Below are positions 26,437-35,432 of a DNA stretch of 64,000 nt, piece after piece (position 1 is the stretch's first letter; every line of letters begins with the position of its first letter). The stretch spans positions 5,394,001 through 5,458,000 of the forward strand of contig NZ_CP089301.1 of the NCBI RefSeq assembly GCF_021227995.1. Reading direction: 5' to 3'. Below the pieces are notes generated by a model. It saw only the letters and a program-made list of their open reading frames with translations. It was not told the DNA's origin and searched no databases. The translations under genes and the position numbers were made by a program. The stretch is from Novosphingobium kaempferiae (GTDB taxonomy: Bacteria > Pseudomonadota > Alphaproteobacteria > Sphingomonadales > Sphingomonadaceae).

Positions 26437-27329
26437 CCCGCAAGAAACGGGGCCTTTCATCGCTGGCATTGGTCGCGGTAGCCGTGGCCGTCTCGGTGCC
26501 CTTCGTGGCGCTGCGCGCGGCACAGCCCGGCGGCGTGGCCCCGGTCGCGCCCGCCGCGCCGCCCAAGCCGGTGGCGCTCGCCTTCACCGGCGAACTGACG
26601 CAGGGCGGCTGGATTCGCGGGAATCTGCCGAGCGGCGTGCGCTCGCTCTCGCTCGATGGGATGCCGGTGAAGGTCGGTCCGGACGGTGCCTGGTTCGTTG
26701 CCTTCGATCGTGATGCGGGACCGCAGGCGGTCTTGCGCGTCTCCTATTCCAACGGCACGCTGGGCGAACAACGCCTCGCCGTCGCGCCGCGCGCTTGGCA
26801 GATCGAGAACGTCAACATCGCGCGTAGTACCGGCGGACCGTCCGAGGCGTTCATGGCTCTGCGCCGTCCCGAACTGGCCCGGATCGAGGCGGCGCGTGCG
26901 AAAGTCACTGATGCGCAGGGGTGGCGCCAGCGCTTCGCGTGGCCTGCCAAGGGGCGTATCTCGGGCCGCTTCGGTTCGCAGCGCATCTATCGCGGAGAGC
27001 CCGGCGCCTATCACTCCGGCCTCGACATCGCGACCGGCGGCAGCGGCGCGCCGTTCGTGGCTCCGGCCGACGGCGTGGTGATCCTTGCGGCGGAAAAGCC
27101 CTTCACGCTGGAGGGCAACCTGCTGATGCTGGATCACGGCATGGGGCTCAACAGCGCGTTCCTCCACTGCTCGCAGATACTTGTGAAAGAAGGCGATCAT
27201 GTGAAACAGGGGCAGGTGATCGGCCGCATCGGCATGACCGGGCGCGCCACCGGTCCGCACCTGCACTGGTCGATCAAATGGAACGATGCGCGGCTCGATC
27301 CGCTGTTGTTCACAGGGCCGATGATCTGA
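26433..27329 (+). CDS. M23 family metallopeptidase (LytM domain)
   Basis: 298 aa. An N-terminal signal/anchor helix (about residues 8-28) and a beta-rich domain (about 48-125) precede the LytM domain. The zinc site is YHSGLDIATGG (HxxxD, about 192-200) and GPHLHWSIKW (HxH, about 274-279), so all ligands are present. It is probably an envelope peptidoglycan endopeptidase. The GTG start overlaps the DUF2093 stop, and the gene belongs to the xseA operon. Confidence 0.92.
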   Translation: MTRKKRGLSSLALVAVAVAVSVPFVALRAAQPGGVAPVAPAAPPKPVALAFTGELTQGGWIRGNLPSGVRSLSLDGMPVKVGPDGAWFVAFDRDAGPQAVLRVSYSNGTLGEQRLAVAPRAWQIENVNIARSTGGPSEAFMALRRPELARIEAARAKVTDAQGWRQRFAWPAKGRISGRFGSQRIYRGEPGAYHSGLDIATGGSGAPFVAPADGVVILAAEKPFTLEGNLLMLDHGMGLNSAFLHCSQILVKEGDHVKQGQVIGRIGMTGRATGPHLHWSIKWNDARLDPLLFTGPMI

Positions 27330-27388
27330 TCGCTCCGTAACGGCCCGGTCCGGCTTGCCAAGCGAGGCGCAGGCCCTATTCAGGCCTT

Positions 27389-28396
27389 GTGCGCCGCAGC
27401 ATCGCCTTCCTGCCCCTTGCGACCTTGCTGTGGGTGACATGGACCCACGCGCCCGAGCCGAAGCGGCCCGTAGACAATTCACCCGTCATCGCGATCACGC
27501 CGGTGACGATGCCGCCCAAACGAGTGCTCGACCGATATCTCGGCCCGTTCCATTTGGAGGGTGCATGGCAGGTGACTTCGGACAATGGGCTGGTGTTCGG
27601 CTATTCGGCGCTCGTCGCGCAGCCGTATGGGCGGTTGGCAGCTTTCAACGACGGCGCGCATTCGCTGTGGTTCTCTCCGCCCGGAGCCGCGCCGTCGAAG
27701 CCGCGGGCGCGGCGGATCGTCTTCGAGCACACCCAGCGCGGCAAGGCGTGGCACGATGTCGAATCGGTGGCCTACGATCCGGCGAGCGACCGTTACTGGG
27801 TGGGCATGGAGGGGGTGAACGCGATCGTGCGCCTCTCGCCCGAACTGCACCAGACCGGGCGCGTCGAGCCGGCGGGCATGGCGGACTGGGGCACCAATAC
27901 CGGGCCGGAAGCGATGACGCGGCTGGCCGACGGTCGCTTCGTGGTGATTCGCGAGATTCCGCCCACGCTTGCCGAACCGCGTCTGCATGACGCCCTCCTG
28001 TTCGCGGGCGATCCCGTCGAGCATCCCCACGCGCAGCCGTTCCGGTTCGATGGGCCGGACAATTTCTCGGTCGTCGATATGGCGATGCTGCCTGACGGGC
28101 GCGCGCTGGTCCTGATGCGGCGGCTGCTCTGGCCGATGCCGATGCGATTCGCGGGAAGGATCGTCATCGCCGACACCGCGACGATTCGCGCAGGCGGCGT
28201 GTGGCGCTCAGCGCCGCTGGCTTCGCTGGCCTCGGTGCTGCCGGTCGACAATTTCGAGGCGATTGCGGCGGTGCCGGAGAAGGACGGGCGGATCACCGTC
28301 TGGATCATGTCCGACGACAACGCCATGCGCGTGCTCCAGCGCACGCTGCTGTGGAAGCTGTCGGTCGATCCGAAGCAATTGCCCTGGCCGAAGTAG
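27389..28396 (+). CDS. Esterase-like activity of phytase family protein
   Basis: 335 aa from GTG 27389. A signal/anchor-like N terminus (residues 1-17) is followed by beta-propeller-like sequence: WQVTSDNGLVFGYSALVAQP, DVESVAYDPASDRYWVGMEG and GPEAMTRLADGRFVVI. These fit the phytase-like esterase family PF13449. The reaction is uncertain; the family name comes from homology. It lies 59 bases downstream of the M23 peptidase and may share its transcript. Confidence 0.8.
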   Translation: MRRSIAFLPLATLLWVTWTHAPEPKRPVDNSPVIAITPVTMPPKRVLDRYLGPFHLEGAWQVTSDNGLVFGYSALVAQPYGRLAAFNDGAHSLWFSPPGAAPSKPRARRIVFEHTQRGKAWHDVESVAYDPASDRYWVGMEGVNAIVRLSPELHQTGRVEPAGMADWGTNTGPEAMTRLADGRFVVIREIPPTLAEPRLHDALLFAGDPVEHPHAQPFRFDGPDNFSVVDMAMLPDGRALVLMRRLLWPMPMRFAGRIVIADTATIRAGGVWRSAPLASLASVLPVDNFEAIAAVPEKDGRITVWIMSDDNAMRVLQRTLLWKLSVDPKQLPWPK

Positions 28397-28401
28397 ACGC
28401 G

Positions 28402-28438
28402 AAAAAAGCGCGCGAAGCCAAGCTTCGCACGCTTTTTC
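28402..28438. terminator. Bidirectional terminator between esterase-like gene and rpmB
   Basis: An A run plus GCG(C)GCGAAG pairs with CTTCGC(A)CGC plus a T run, five bases after the plus-strand stop. It can end both the rightward operon and rpmB. Confidence 0.88.
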
Positions 28439-28478
28439 AAACCCGTATCCTGACGCGCTCCCAGAAGGGAGCGACGGA

Positions 28479-28763
28479 TCAGGCTGCGGCCTGCTTCTTC
28501 AGCTCGCGCTTCACCTTGACGGCGCGCGGCGAAAGCTTGGCGTCCGAGGTCTTCAGCAGCCAGTTGTCGAGGCCGCCGTTGTGCTCGACCGAACGCAGGC
28601 CGTGCGTCGAAACGCGGAACTTGAAGCTGCGGTCCAGACCTTCCGACATCAGCGTGACGTTCTGGAGGTTGGGCAGGAAGACGCGCTTGGTCTTGTTGTT
28701 CGCGTGGCTGACGTTGCAGCCAACCTGGCGGCCCTTGCCAGTCAGTTCGCAGATGCGGGACAT
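28479..28763 (-). CDS. rpmB: 50S ribosomal protein L28
   Basis: 94 aa. [20 protein letters not shown] and [16 protein letters not shown] are the L28 signature, and the C-terminal basic helix [11 protein letters not shown] is typical of alphaproteobacteria. It is a structural protein of the large ribosomal subunit. The gene is monocistronic, with a terminator downstream. Confidence 0.97.
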   Translation of the reverse strand: MSRICELTGKGRQVGCNVSHANNKTKRVFLPNLQNVTLMSEGLDRSFKFRVSTHGLRSVEHNGGLDNWLLKTSDAKLSPRAVKVKRELKKQAAA

Positions 28764-28875
28764 AGTCTTTCTCGCTCGAAAATTGCTTGCCGTTAGTACG
28801 GGAAGGCGCGCCCTTACCGATTCCCCCTTCGAAGGTCAAGTTGCGCACAGCTTTTTGACGGGCTAGCGCGGAGAC

Positions 28876-29331
28876 ATGACCCGCTGGCCGCTTCCCGAAC
28901 CCATGGCGCTTGCCCTCCAGGAAGCGCGCAGAGCCGCCGATGCGGGTGAAGTGCCCATCGGTGCGGTCGTCGTCAAGGACGGGCGGGTTCTAGCCACCGG
29001 ACGTAATGCGCCGCGCGAGAGGCACGACCCCACCAGCCACGCCGAGATCGAGGCGATTCGGGCCGCCGCGCGCCTGCTCGGCAACGAGCGGCTGGAGGGC
29101 TGCGAACTGTGGGTCACGCTGGAGCCCTGCGCCATGTGCGCCGGCGCCATCGCCCACGCCCGCATCGCGCGGCTCTACTACGCGGCCTCGGACCCCAAGG
29201 GCGGCGCGGTGGAGCACGGGGCGCGGGTGTTCGAGCATCCGCAGTGCCTGCACCGGCCCGAGGTCTATTCGGGCATGGGGGAGGCCGAATCGGCGGAGAT
29301 GCTGCGCGGGTTCTTTCGCGAGCGGCGGTGA
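28876..29331 (+). CDS. tadA: tRNA adenosine(34) deaminase
   Basis: 151 aa CDA-fold enzyme. The zinc and catalytic motifs are HAEIEAIRAAARL (HAE, about residues 55-57) and EPCAMCAGAIAHARI (PCxxC, about 84-88). It converts adenosine to inosine at the wobble position of tRNA-Arg(ACG), allowing decoding of CGN codons. GGAGAC precedes the ATG. It diverges from rpmB and is followed by a palindromic repeat. Confidence 0.95.
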   Translation: MTRWPLPEPMALALQEARRAADAGEVPIGAVVVKDGRVLATGRNAPRERHDPTSHAEIEAIRAAARLLGNERLEGCELWVTLEPCAMCAGAIAHARIARLYYAASDPKGGAVEHGARVFEHPQCLHRPEVYSGMGEAESAEMLRGFFRERR

Positions 29332-29347
29332 CCGATAAGTATCCCGT

Positions 29348-29422
29348 CGTCATTGCGAGCGTAGCGAAGCAATCCAAGGCACTTGAGCTGCTCTGGATTG
29401 CTTCGCTACGCTCGCAATGACG
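29348..29422. repeat. Dispersed palindromic repeat, copy 5
   Basis: A full-length element with perfect arms lies between convergent tadA and the RNase T2 gene. Confidence 0.9.
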
Positions 29423-29434
29423 AAAATACATGAA

Positions 29435-30136
29435 TTAGAGTCCACGCCAGATCTTCAGCGCCGTCGAATCGGTGGGCCCATAAGACCGCGTCGGGCACCG
29501 CGCCGGACGGAAGTCCTTGCCGTAGCAGAGCCTGAGTTCGCGCAGCCATCCGGTGCGGCTCGTCTCGACGCCCACGGCCTCGCGCGGCCACCCGCGATTC
29601 GCCGCGATGAACTCCTCACGCAGGTCGCCCACCGTCAGGTCTTTCTTGCGCGACAGGCGGTCGGCGTCCGGCCAGCGGATCGAGCGCCACAGAATCGCGC
29701 TGACGCGGAAGTACTTCTGCGGGCTCGCCACCATGCAACTGCCGTGCTTCGCCCATTCATGCGCCAGCAGGCGCGGCGAGGGCGACATGCACAGGTTCTC
29801 GCGCAGCAGTTGGGGGGAAGGCACCGGCTGCGTCGCACACCACTGCGGAGAAGGGCCGCGCGCCGCCTCGGGCCAGAGGCCGTGCAGCACGAAGCCAAAG
29901 CGTCCGTTGGCGCGGTTGCACTGCATCGAGCGCGTATCGCCGCTGGTCTTGCAATAGTCCGGCGACCAGCTGGCGGCGAGCGTGTACCCGGCGACAGGTG
30001 TCCGGCGCGCAGGACCATCAGGCGTGATGGGACCGACCGGATCGAGCGCGCGCGGCACCGAGCACTGATAGGCCTGCGCGAAGCCCGGAGCAGGCAGGAC
30101 GGCAATCGCCGCGACGAGGGCGGCGGCCAGCCTCAC
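29435..30136 (-). CDS. Secreted ribonuclease T2
   Basis: 233 aa from GTG 30136. The signal peptide ends near PGFAQAYQC. CAS I is FGFVLHGLWPEA (His at about 84) and CAS II is AHEWAKHGSCM (about 125-134), the two conserved active-site segments of the family. It is probably exported to degrade RNA non-specifically in the periplasm or outside. The start overlaps the nadC stop (GTGA), so it is coupled to nadC; the functional link is unclear. A longer frame antisense to nadC is rejected. Confidence 0.92.
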   Translation of the reverse strand: MRLAAALVAAIAVLPAPGFAQAYQCSVPRALDPVGPITPDGPARRTPVAGYTLAASWSPDYCKTSGDTRSMQCNRANGRFGFVLHGLWPEAARGPSPQWCATQPVPSPQLLRENLCMSPSPRLLAHEWAKHGSCMVASPQKYFRVSAILWRSIRWPDADRLSRKKDLTVGDLREEFIAANRGWPREAVGVETSRTGWLRELRLCYGKDFRPARCPTRSYGPTDSTALKIWRGL

Positions 30137-30993
30137 AGCGGGGTGAAGTCCAGTCCGATGTCGGCGGCGGGGGCGCTTTGCGTCAGGCGGCCAACGGAAA
30201 CGTAAGTGACGCCGCTGGCGGCGATGGCGCCGATGGTCTTGAGATTGACCCCGCCCGAGGCTTCGGTCGGCACGCGGCCTGCGACGAGCGCCACGGCCTC
30301 GCGCAGCATGTCGGGGCCCATGTTGTCGAGCAGCAGGTGATGTGCGCCCGCAGCGATGGCGGGTTCGATCTGGTCGAGGTGGTCGACCTCGCAGATGATC
30401 TGCGCCACGCCTGCCGCCTTGGCACGGGCCACGGCGGGGCCGACGCCGCCTGCGACGAGGACGTGGTTGTCCTTTATCATCGCCGCATCCCACAGGCCCA
30501 TGCGATGGTTCTTCGCGCCACCCATGCGGGTCGCGTACTTTTCCAGATGACGCAGGCCGGGGATGGTCTTGCGGGTGTCGAGCAGCGTCGCGTTACCCGC
30601 CATCGCGTCCACGTATTCGCGCGTCATCGTCGCGATGCCGGAGAGGTGCTGCACGGTGTTGAGCGCGCTGCGCTCCGCCGTCAGCATGGCGCGCGCGTTG
30701 CCGGTCAGGCGCATGAGGTCCGATCCGGGCGAGACCTGCGCGCCTTCCTCGACGAGAATCTTGATATCCATCGCGGGATCGAGCGCGCGGAAGAAGGCCG
30801 CTGCGATGGGCAGTCCGGCGACGGTGATCGCGTCGCGCGAATCCATGACGCCGGAGAACCGGGCGTCGGCATCGATCACGCTTTCGGATGTGACGTCACG
30901 CCCGCCGCCGGGAAGCCCTTCGCCGAGGTCTTCGGCGAGCGTTGCGGTGACGAAGGCGGAGAGGTCGAAGCCGGGAAGCGCAAACTGGGTCAT
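30133..30993 (-). CDS. nadC: Nicotinate-nucleotide pyrophosphorylase (carboxylating)
   Basis: 286 aa quinolinate phosphoribosyltransferase. LLDTRKTIPGLRHLEKYA, NHRMGLWDAAMIKDNH and IICEVDHLDQI are the substrate-binding motifs. It turns quinolinate and PRPP into nicotinate mononucleotide in NAD synthesis. nadA and nadB are not in the window. It forms a two-gene unit with RNase T2. Confidence 0.96.
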   Translation of the reverse strand: MTQFALPGFDLSAFVTATLAEDLGEGLPGGGRDVTSESVIDADARFSGVMDSRDAITVAGLPIAAAFFRALDPAMDIKILVEEGAQVSPGSDLMRLTGNARAMLTAERSALNTVQHLSGIATMTREYVDAMAGNATLLDTRKTIPGLRHLEKYATRMGGAKNHRMGLWDAAMIKDNHVLVAGGVGPAVARAKAAGVAQIICEVDHLDQIEPAIAAGAHHLLLDNMGPDMLREAVALVAGRVPTEASGGVNLKTIGAIAASGVTYVSVGRLTQSAPAADIGLDFTPL

Positions 30994-31059
30994 GCGCGCT
31001 CTGTCGCGCGTTCCCGGCGGGTTGTCGAGGGGGAGCGGTTTCGCTGTTCCCCCGCAATA

Positions 31060-31857
31060 TCAGTGAACGAACCGTGCGATCACGTCGCGGTACGAGCGGC
31101 TCACCTTCACCTGCGCGCCCGAATCGAGCACGAGGAAGCATTCGCCGTTGGTATGCGGCTTCACCTGGCGGACCTGGTTGAGGTTGACGATGGTGGAGCG
31201 ATGGACGCGCTGGAACACGCGCGGGTCGAGGCGGCGCTCCAGATCCTTCATCGTCTCGCGCAGGATCAGCGAGTTGTCGGCGGTGCGGATGCACATGTAG
31301 TCGCCCGCCGCCTCGATGTGCTCGATCGAGTCCACGTCGATCCGGAAAATCTGGCCGCGGTCCTTGATGTTGATGAGCTTTTCGTAGCGGTCGGCGTTGG
31401 GGTCGGTTTCCTCGGGGATCTGGTCGACCGCATCGGGGGCGACTTCGGCGAGGACCGTCTTGAGCTTTTCCGCCTCGTCGGCCGAACGCTTCTCGGCAAG
31501 GCGCTGGCGCACGCGGGCGAGGGTGTCGTCCAGCTTGCTCTCGTCCACTGGCTTCATCAGGTAGTTCACCGCGTTCGCCTCGAAGGCGCGGACGGCGTGT
31601 TCCTGGTAGGCGGTGACGAAGACGAACAGCGGGGGTTCGATTTCCATCACGCCCTTCACGACGGAAAAGCCGTCGAAACCGGGCATCTGGATGTCGAGGA
31701 AGACGAGGTCGGGCTTTTCGGTCTTGATCTTGCGGATGGCCTCGCGCCCGTTGGCGCAAGTGTCGATGATCTCGACGTCGGGGTATTTCTCAAGCCGAAG
31801 CTGCAGGCCCTGGATGGCGAGTTTCTCGTCGTCGACAAGGATCGTGCGGATTGTCAT
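31060..31857 (-). CDS. LytTR-family response regulator
   Basis: 265 aa. The receiver domain (residues about 2-120) has LVDDEK, phospho-acceptor Asp in LVFLDIQMPG (about residue 55), and KPVD near 104. The C-terminal LytTR DNA-binding domain (about 165-262) includes IEAAGDYMCIRTADNS and RVHRSTIVNLNQV. It is the partner of the histidine kinase directly upstream (46-base gap). Targets are not evident; many such pairs control envelope or exopolysaccharide genes. Confidence 0.93.
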   Translation of the reverse strand: MTIRTILVDDEKLAIQGLQLRLEKYPDVEIIDTCANGREAIRKIKTEKPDLVFLDIQMPGFDGFSVVKGVMEIEPPLFVFVTAYQEHAVRAFEANAVNYLMKPVDESKLDDTLARVRQRLAEKRSADEAEKLKTVLAEVAPDAVDQIPEETDPNADRYEKLINIKDRGQIFRIDVDSIEHIEAAGDYMCIRTADNSLILRETMKDLERRLDPRVFQRVHRSTIVNLNQVRQVKPHTNGECFLVLDSGAQVKVSRSYRDVIARFVH

Positions 31858-31903
31858 ATGTCAGTTTCTCCGGTGCGCCCAACGCGCACGGGGCAAAAAG
31901 GTT

Positions 31904-33067
31904 TCATCGCGCCACAAATGCGGGCTGACGCGCGGGTTCGGCTATGTCCTGCGTGGTTTCGCGGCGTTCGAAAGGAAGCTCGATGACGACCGCGAAACCG
32001 CCTTCCAGCGGCTCGATCGTCTCGAAGCGGTGGTTCTCGCCATAGGCCTGCGACAAGCGATCGCGGATGTTGGACAATCCCACGCCGGTCGAGACCGGCT
32101 CCCCTCCATCGTAGGTCATGCCCGACAACCTGTTGTCGGTCGTCGGGCTTTGCAAGCCCGGGCCGGTGTCCGAGACGGTGATGCGAAGCATGGGGCCGAC
32201 GAGTTGCGTCGCCACGGTGATCTCCGCCCCGCTTTCCTGCTGGCTGACGGCGTACTTGATCGAATTCTCGACCAGCGGCTGGAGCAGGAGCGAGGGCAGC
32301 AGGCCGTGCTGCGTGGCGGAATCGATGTCGAACGTGGTGCGCAGCCGTTCCTCGAAGCGCATCCGCTCGATGTCGAGGTAGAGCTGCAGCGTCTCCACCT
32401 CCTGCTCCACGGTGACGCGCGCGGAGGGCTTGTTGATGAGCGTGTAGCGCAGGAACGACGACAGGCGACTGAGCATCGCGTTGGCGGGCTCGGTCTGCTT
32501 GAGCAGCACCAGCGTCGAGATCGAGTTCAGCGTGTTGAACAGGAAGTGCGGGTTGAGCTGGTAGCGCAGCATCGCCAACTGGGCGCTGGTCGCCTGATTC
32601 TCCAGCCGGATCAGCTGGTCGTTCTGCTCCTCCACCTGAAGGTAGAAGTTGACCATGTAGTAGAGCGCCGTCCACGCGCCGAGCAGCGTCGCGTCGAGGT
32701 AGAACACGCCGACGAAGAGCTGCGCGAAGCTGGCGTCGCCCTCGGTCCGCCAGAGCGAGATCACCCAGGCGTCGATGAAGGCGTGCAGCGCGACCGCGAC
32801 CGGCAGCACCAGGATCGTCAAGCCCCAGGTGACCAGCGCACGCTTCTTGATGAGCGTGCGGTAGACCACCGAGAGCACTAGCGAGATCGAGAAGCCGGTG
32901 ATCGTCGCGATCAGCACCAGCACCAGCGAGGCCAGCGGCAGGCTGTTGGCGAGCGCCGACATCGTGCGCAGCACCATCGCCCCGCCCCAGCCCACGGCCT
33001 GAAGCCGCCAGAAGGCGCGGTCCTTGTCGGCGAAGAAGGGGATCGGCTGGATCGGCAGGACACTCAT
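31904..33067 (-). CDS. LytS/YehU-type sensor histidine kinase
   Basis: 387 aa. Four membrane helices (about residues 25-150) are followed by the His_kinase domain, with phospho-acceptor His in LRYQLNPHFLFNTLNSIS (about residue 172). A HATPase_c domain follows (VENSIKYAV, then SDTGPGLQ and GVGLSNIRDRL). No periplasmic sensor domain is visible, so sensing is probably within the membrane. It is cotranscribed with the LytTR regulator. Confidence 0.93.
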   Translation of the reverse strand: MSVLPIQPIPFFADKDRAFWRLQAVGWGGAMVLRTMSALANSLPLASLVLVLIATITGFSISLVLSVVYRTLIKKRALVTWGLTILVLPVAVALHAFIDAWVISLWRTEGDASFAQLFVGVFYLDATLLGAWTALYYMVNFYLQVEEQNDQLIRLENQATSAQLAMLRYQLNPHFLFNTLNSISTLVLLKQTEPANAMLSRLSSFLRYTLINKPSARVTVEQEVETLQLYLDIERMRFEERLRTTFDIDSATQHGLLPSLLLQPLVENSIKYAVSQQESGAEITVATQLVGPMLRITVSDTGPGLQSPTTDNRLSGMTYDGGEPVSTGVGLSNIRDRLSQAYGENHRFETIEPLEGGFAVVIELPFERRETTQDIAEPARQPAFVAR

Positions 33068-33121
33068 GCGGGAAAGCCTAGACGATGTTGCAGGCGTTGG
33101 GAAACCTTGGAAACCGGGAGA

Positions 33122-33820
33122 TCAGCCGCCACGCGCGCCCTTCACCGCCTCGGCCAGCTTGTCGAAGCCGACCGCGCCGGGGATCAGGCGGTCGCCCGCG
33201 ATCCAGCTCGGCGTGCCGGAAAAGCCGAGGCGCTGCGCCATTTCGAGGTTGCGGCCGAGTTCCGCCTCGACCGTCGGACTGGCGGCGACGCGGCGGGCGC
33301 GCTCGATATCCAGGCCGATCTTCTTAGCGACCGCCTCGATCGTCGGCGCGTCGACCTGCCCGGCGTTGTACATGGCATCGTGGAACTGCGCGTACTTGCC
33401 CTGCTCGGCGGCGGCGAGGGCCATCTTGGCGGCCTCGGGGCTCTGCGGACCGATGATCGGCAGTTCGCGCACGACGATGCGCAGGTCCGGGTTCCTGGCG
33501 ATGAGGTTCGCCACGTCCGGCAGGCTCTGGCGGCAATACCCGCAGGCATAGTCGGAGAACTCGACCAGCGTCACCGCGCCGTTCGGGTTGCCGAGCACCG
33601 CGCCGGGGAACGGCGTCTCGACCGTCTGCTTCACGCCGGCAAGCGCCTTGGCGGCCTCGCGGCGGCGCAGTTCGTCCATCGCTTCGGGCAGGATCTCGGG
33701 GTTCTGGAGGATGTAGTCGTGGACCACGCGCTCTACGGCGACGCGCCCGCCGAACCACCCGCCGACACCCACGACGACGATGCCTGCGGCGACCACTGCG
33801 AACCTTGCGGCTGTACCCAT
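33122..33820 (-). CDS. DsbA-family thiol-disulfide oxidoreductase
   Basis: 232 aa. An N-terminal anchor helix (about residues 6-27) precedes a thioredoxin fold with CGYC (about 93-96) in FSDYACGYCRQSLP. The cis-Pro loop is FSGTPSWIAG. A helical insertion between them matches the BdbD/DsbA-like group. It probably acts in periplasmic disulfide chemistry, possibly with the DsbB at 13.4 kb. It lies 42 bases downstream of the M48 peptidase gene in the same direction. Confidence 0.9.
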   Translation of the reverse strand: MGTAARFAVVAAGIVVVGVGGWFGGRVAVERVVHDYILQNPEILPEAMDELRRREAAKALAGVKQTVETPFPGAVLGNPNGAVTLVEFSDYACGYCRQSLPDVANLIARNPDLRIVVRELPIIGPQSPEAAKMALAAAEQGKYAQFHDAMYNAGQVDAPTIEAVAKKIGLDIERARRVAASPTVEAELGRNLEMAQRLGFSGTPSWIAGDRLIPGAVGFDKLAEAVKGARGG

Positions 33821-33862
33821 TGTGCTGATGATTACCTGATCGTGAGGGAAACTGGGGGCGCT

Positions 33863-35224
33863 CTAGCGCCGCTTCTTGTCGCGTTCCAGCGCGGCGCGGG
33901 CCTGCATCTCGATGTCCTGCGCGCGCAGCCAGTCGGGCGTGCCCTGCGGCAGACCGGCGACGGCAGCCTGCGCGCTGCGCAGCGCTTCCTCCATGCGGCC
34001 CGACATCGCCTGCTGCTCGGCGCTGGCGAGGTAGGCGCGCGGCATGTCGCCGTTGGCCGCGTAGATCACGCCGAGCTGATACCACGCGAAGGGGTTCTCC
34101 CGGTCGCGCGCCACGGCGTTCTTGAGAACGCTCTGCGCCTCCTTGAAGTTTGCCGGGTCTTCCGTGGCGATCAGGGCGTGACCGAACAGCACCGCGATCA
34201 GCGGCGAGTTGCCGGACAGTTCGGTCGCCTTGCGCAAGGGGCCGAGCGCTTCGGCGGGCTTGCCCGCTTCGAGCAGGATCTGGCCGTCGAGTTCGAGGAA
34301 ATAGGGATCGTTCGGATCGGCGGCGATCAGCGCCTCGGTCTCGGTGCGGGCCTCGGCGAACTTGGATTCGCGGTGGAAGGCATAGGCGCGGGCGTAGCGG
34401 GCGGGGATCGAGTTGTCGGTCAGCGGGTATTTGCGCATGACCTGGTTGGGCTCGGCGAGGAAGCCGTAGAGCTTGGCCCGGGCGCGCATGAAGCGCTTCT
34501 GGATCGTCGCGTCGTCCGGCTTGGTCCACGCCGGATCCTTCTCGTAGGTATCCTGCAGCGTGGTGATGCGATCGCCGGTCAGCGGGTGGCTGGAATAGAA
34601 CTCGTCCCCGTCCTTGGGGCGGTAGCCGTAGCGGAATTCGAGGCTCTGGAGCTTCTTGAAGAAGTCCAGCGACCCGCGCCCGCTGATCCCGGCGCTGGAC
34701 AGGTACTGCGCACCTGCCGCGTCGGCCGAGGCTTCCTGTGAGCGGTTGTAGGCAAGGTACTTGCCCATGGCCGCCTGCTGGCCCGCCATGATGACGCCCA
34801 TCGCCGCCTCGCCCCCGCCCGCAGCGGCAGCAGCGGCACCGAGCAGCAGCGAGAGCAACGAGATGTTCGTGGCACCCTGTCCGCCGAGGTTCAGCACGGC
34901 ATGGCCGCCGGTGACGTGGCCCAGCTCGTGCGCGATCACGCCCTGCACTTCGGCGGCGGTGTCCGCCTCGTTGATGAGGCCCGAGTTGATGTAGACCGCC
35001 TGCCCGCCCGCGACGAAGGCGTTCACCGAGGAATCATTGACCAGCACGATGTCGACGTCGCCGGGGCGCAGGCCGGAGGCCTTGACCAGCGGCGCCGCCA
35101 TGTCGCGCAGCAGCGCCTCGGTTTCGGCATCGCGCAGGATCGACTGCGCATAGGCCGGAGCCGCGGACAGTCCGATCAGCGCGGGAATCGCGAGGAGCAG
35201 TGCGGGTATTCGCAGCTTCGGCAT
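33863..35224 (-). CDS. M48 family metalloprotease with TPR repeats (BepA-like)
   Basis: 453 aa. Signal peptide ends APAYAQ (about residue 25). The zinc motif is VIAHELGHVTGGHAV (HExxH, about 98-102), and SADAAGAQYL supplies the third ligand. The C-terminal half (about 250-450) has several TPR-like helices. The arrangement resembles BepA/YfgC, a periplasmic protease acting in outer-membrane protein quality control. The ATG at 35224 has an AAGGGAAA site. It is in an operon with the DsbA-like gene. Confidence 0.92.
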   Translation of the reverse strand: MPKLRIPALLLAIPALIGLSAAPAYAQSILRDAETEALLRDMAAPLVKASGLRPGDVDIVLVNDSSVNAFVAGGQAVYINSGLINEADTAAEVQGVIAHELGHVTGGHAVLNLGGQGATNISLLSLLLGAAAAAAGGGEAAMGVIMAGQQAAMGKYLAYNRSQEASADAAGAQYLSSAGISGRGSLDFFKKLQSLEFRYGYRPKDGDEFYSSHPLTGDRITTLQDTYEKDPAWTKPDDATIQKRFMRARAKLYGFLAEPNQVMRKYPLTDNSIPARYARAYAFHRESKFAEARTETEALIAADPNDPYFLELDGQILLEAGKPAEALGPLRKATELSGNSPLIAVLFGHALIATEDPANFKEAQSVLKNAVARDRENPFAWYQLGVIYAANGDMPRAYLASAEQQAMSGRMEEALRSAQAAVAGLPQGTPDWLRAQDIEMQARAALERDKKRR

Positions 35225-35332
35225 CGTTTCCCTTGGGGACCGGACGGGCTTAACCGGCGATGAAGCCGCATGCATGCACGGTTGGGATAACGGTGTCGAG
35301 GGCGGGGTGTTCCGGACGTTTGCCCTTCACTT

Positions 35333-35414
35333 CGTCATTGCGAGCGGAGCGAAGCAATCCAGTGCAGCCCACTGGGCTCCGGATTGCCGCGGGCCTGCGG
35401 CCCTCGCAATGACG
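35333..35414. repeat. Dispersed palindromic repeat, divergent copy 6
   Basis: The left arm is intact apart from one base (GAGCGGAGCG). The right arm has drifted to GGATTGCCGCGGGCCTGCGG followed by CCCTCGCAATGACG, so only the outer ends still pair well. Confidence 0.85.
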
Positions 35415-35432
35415 AACGATAAAAGAGCGCAG

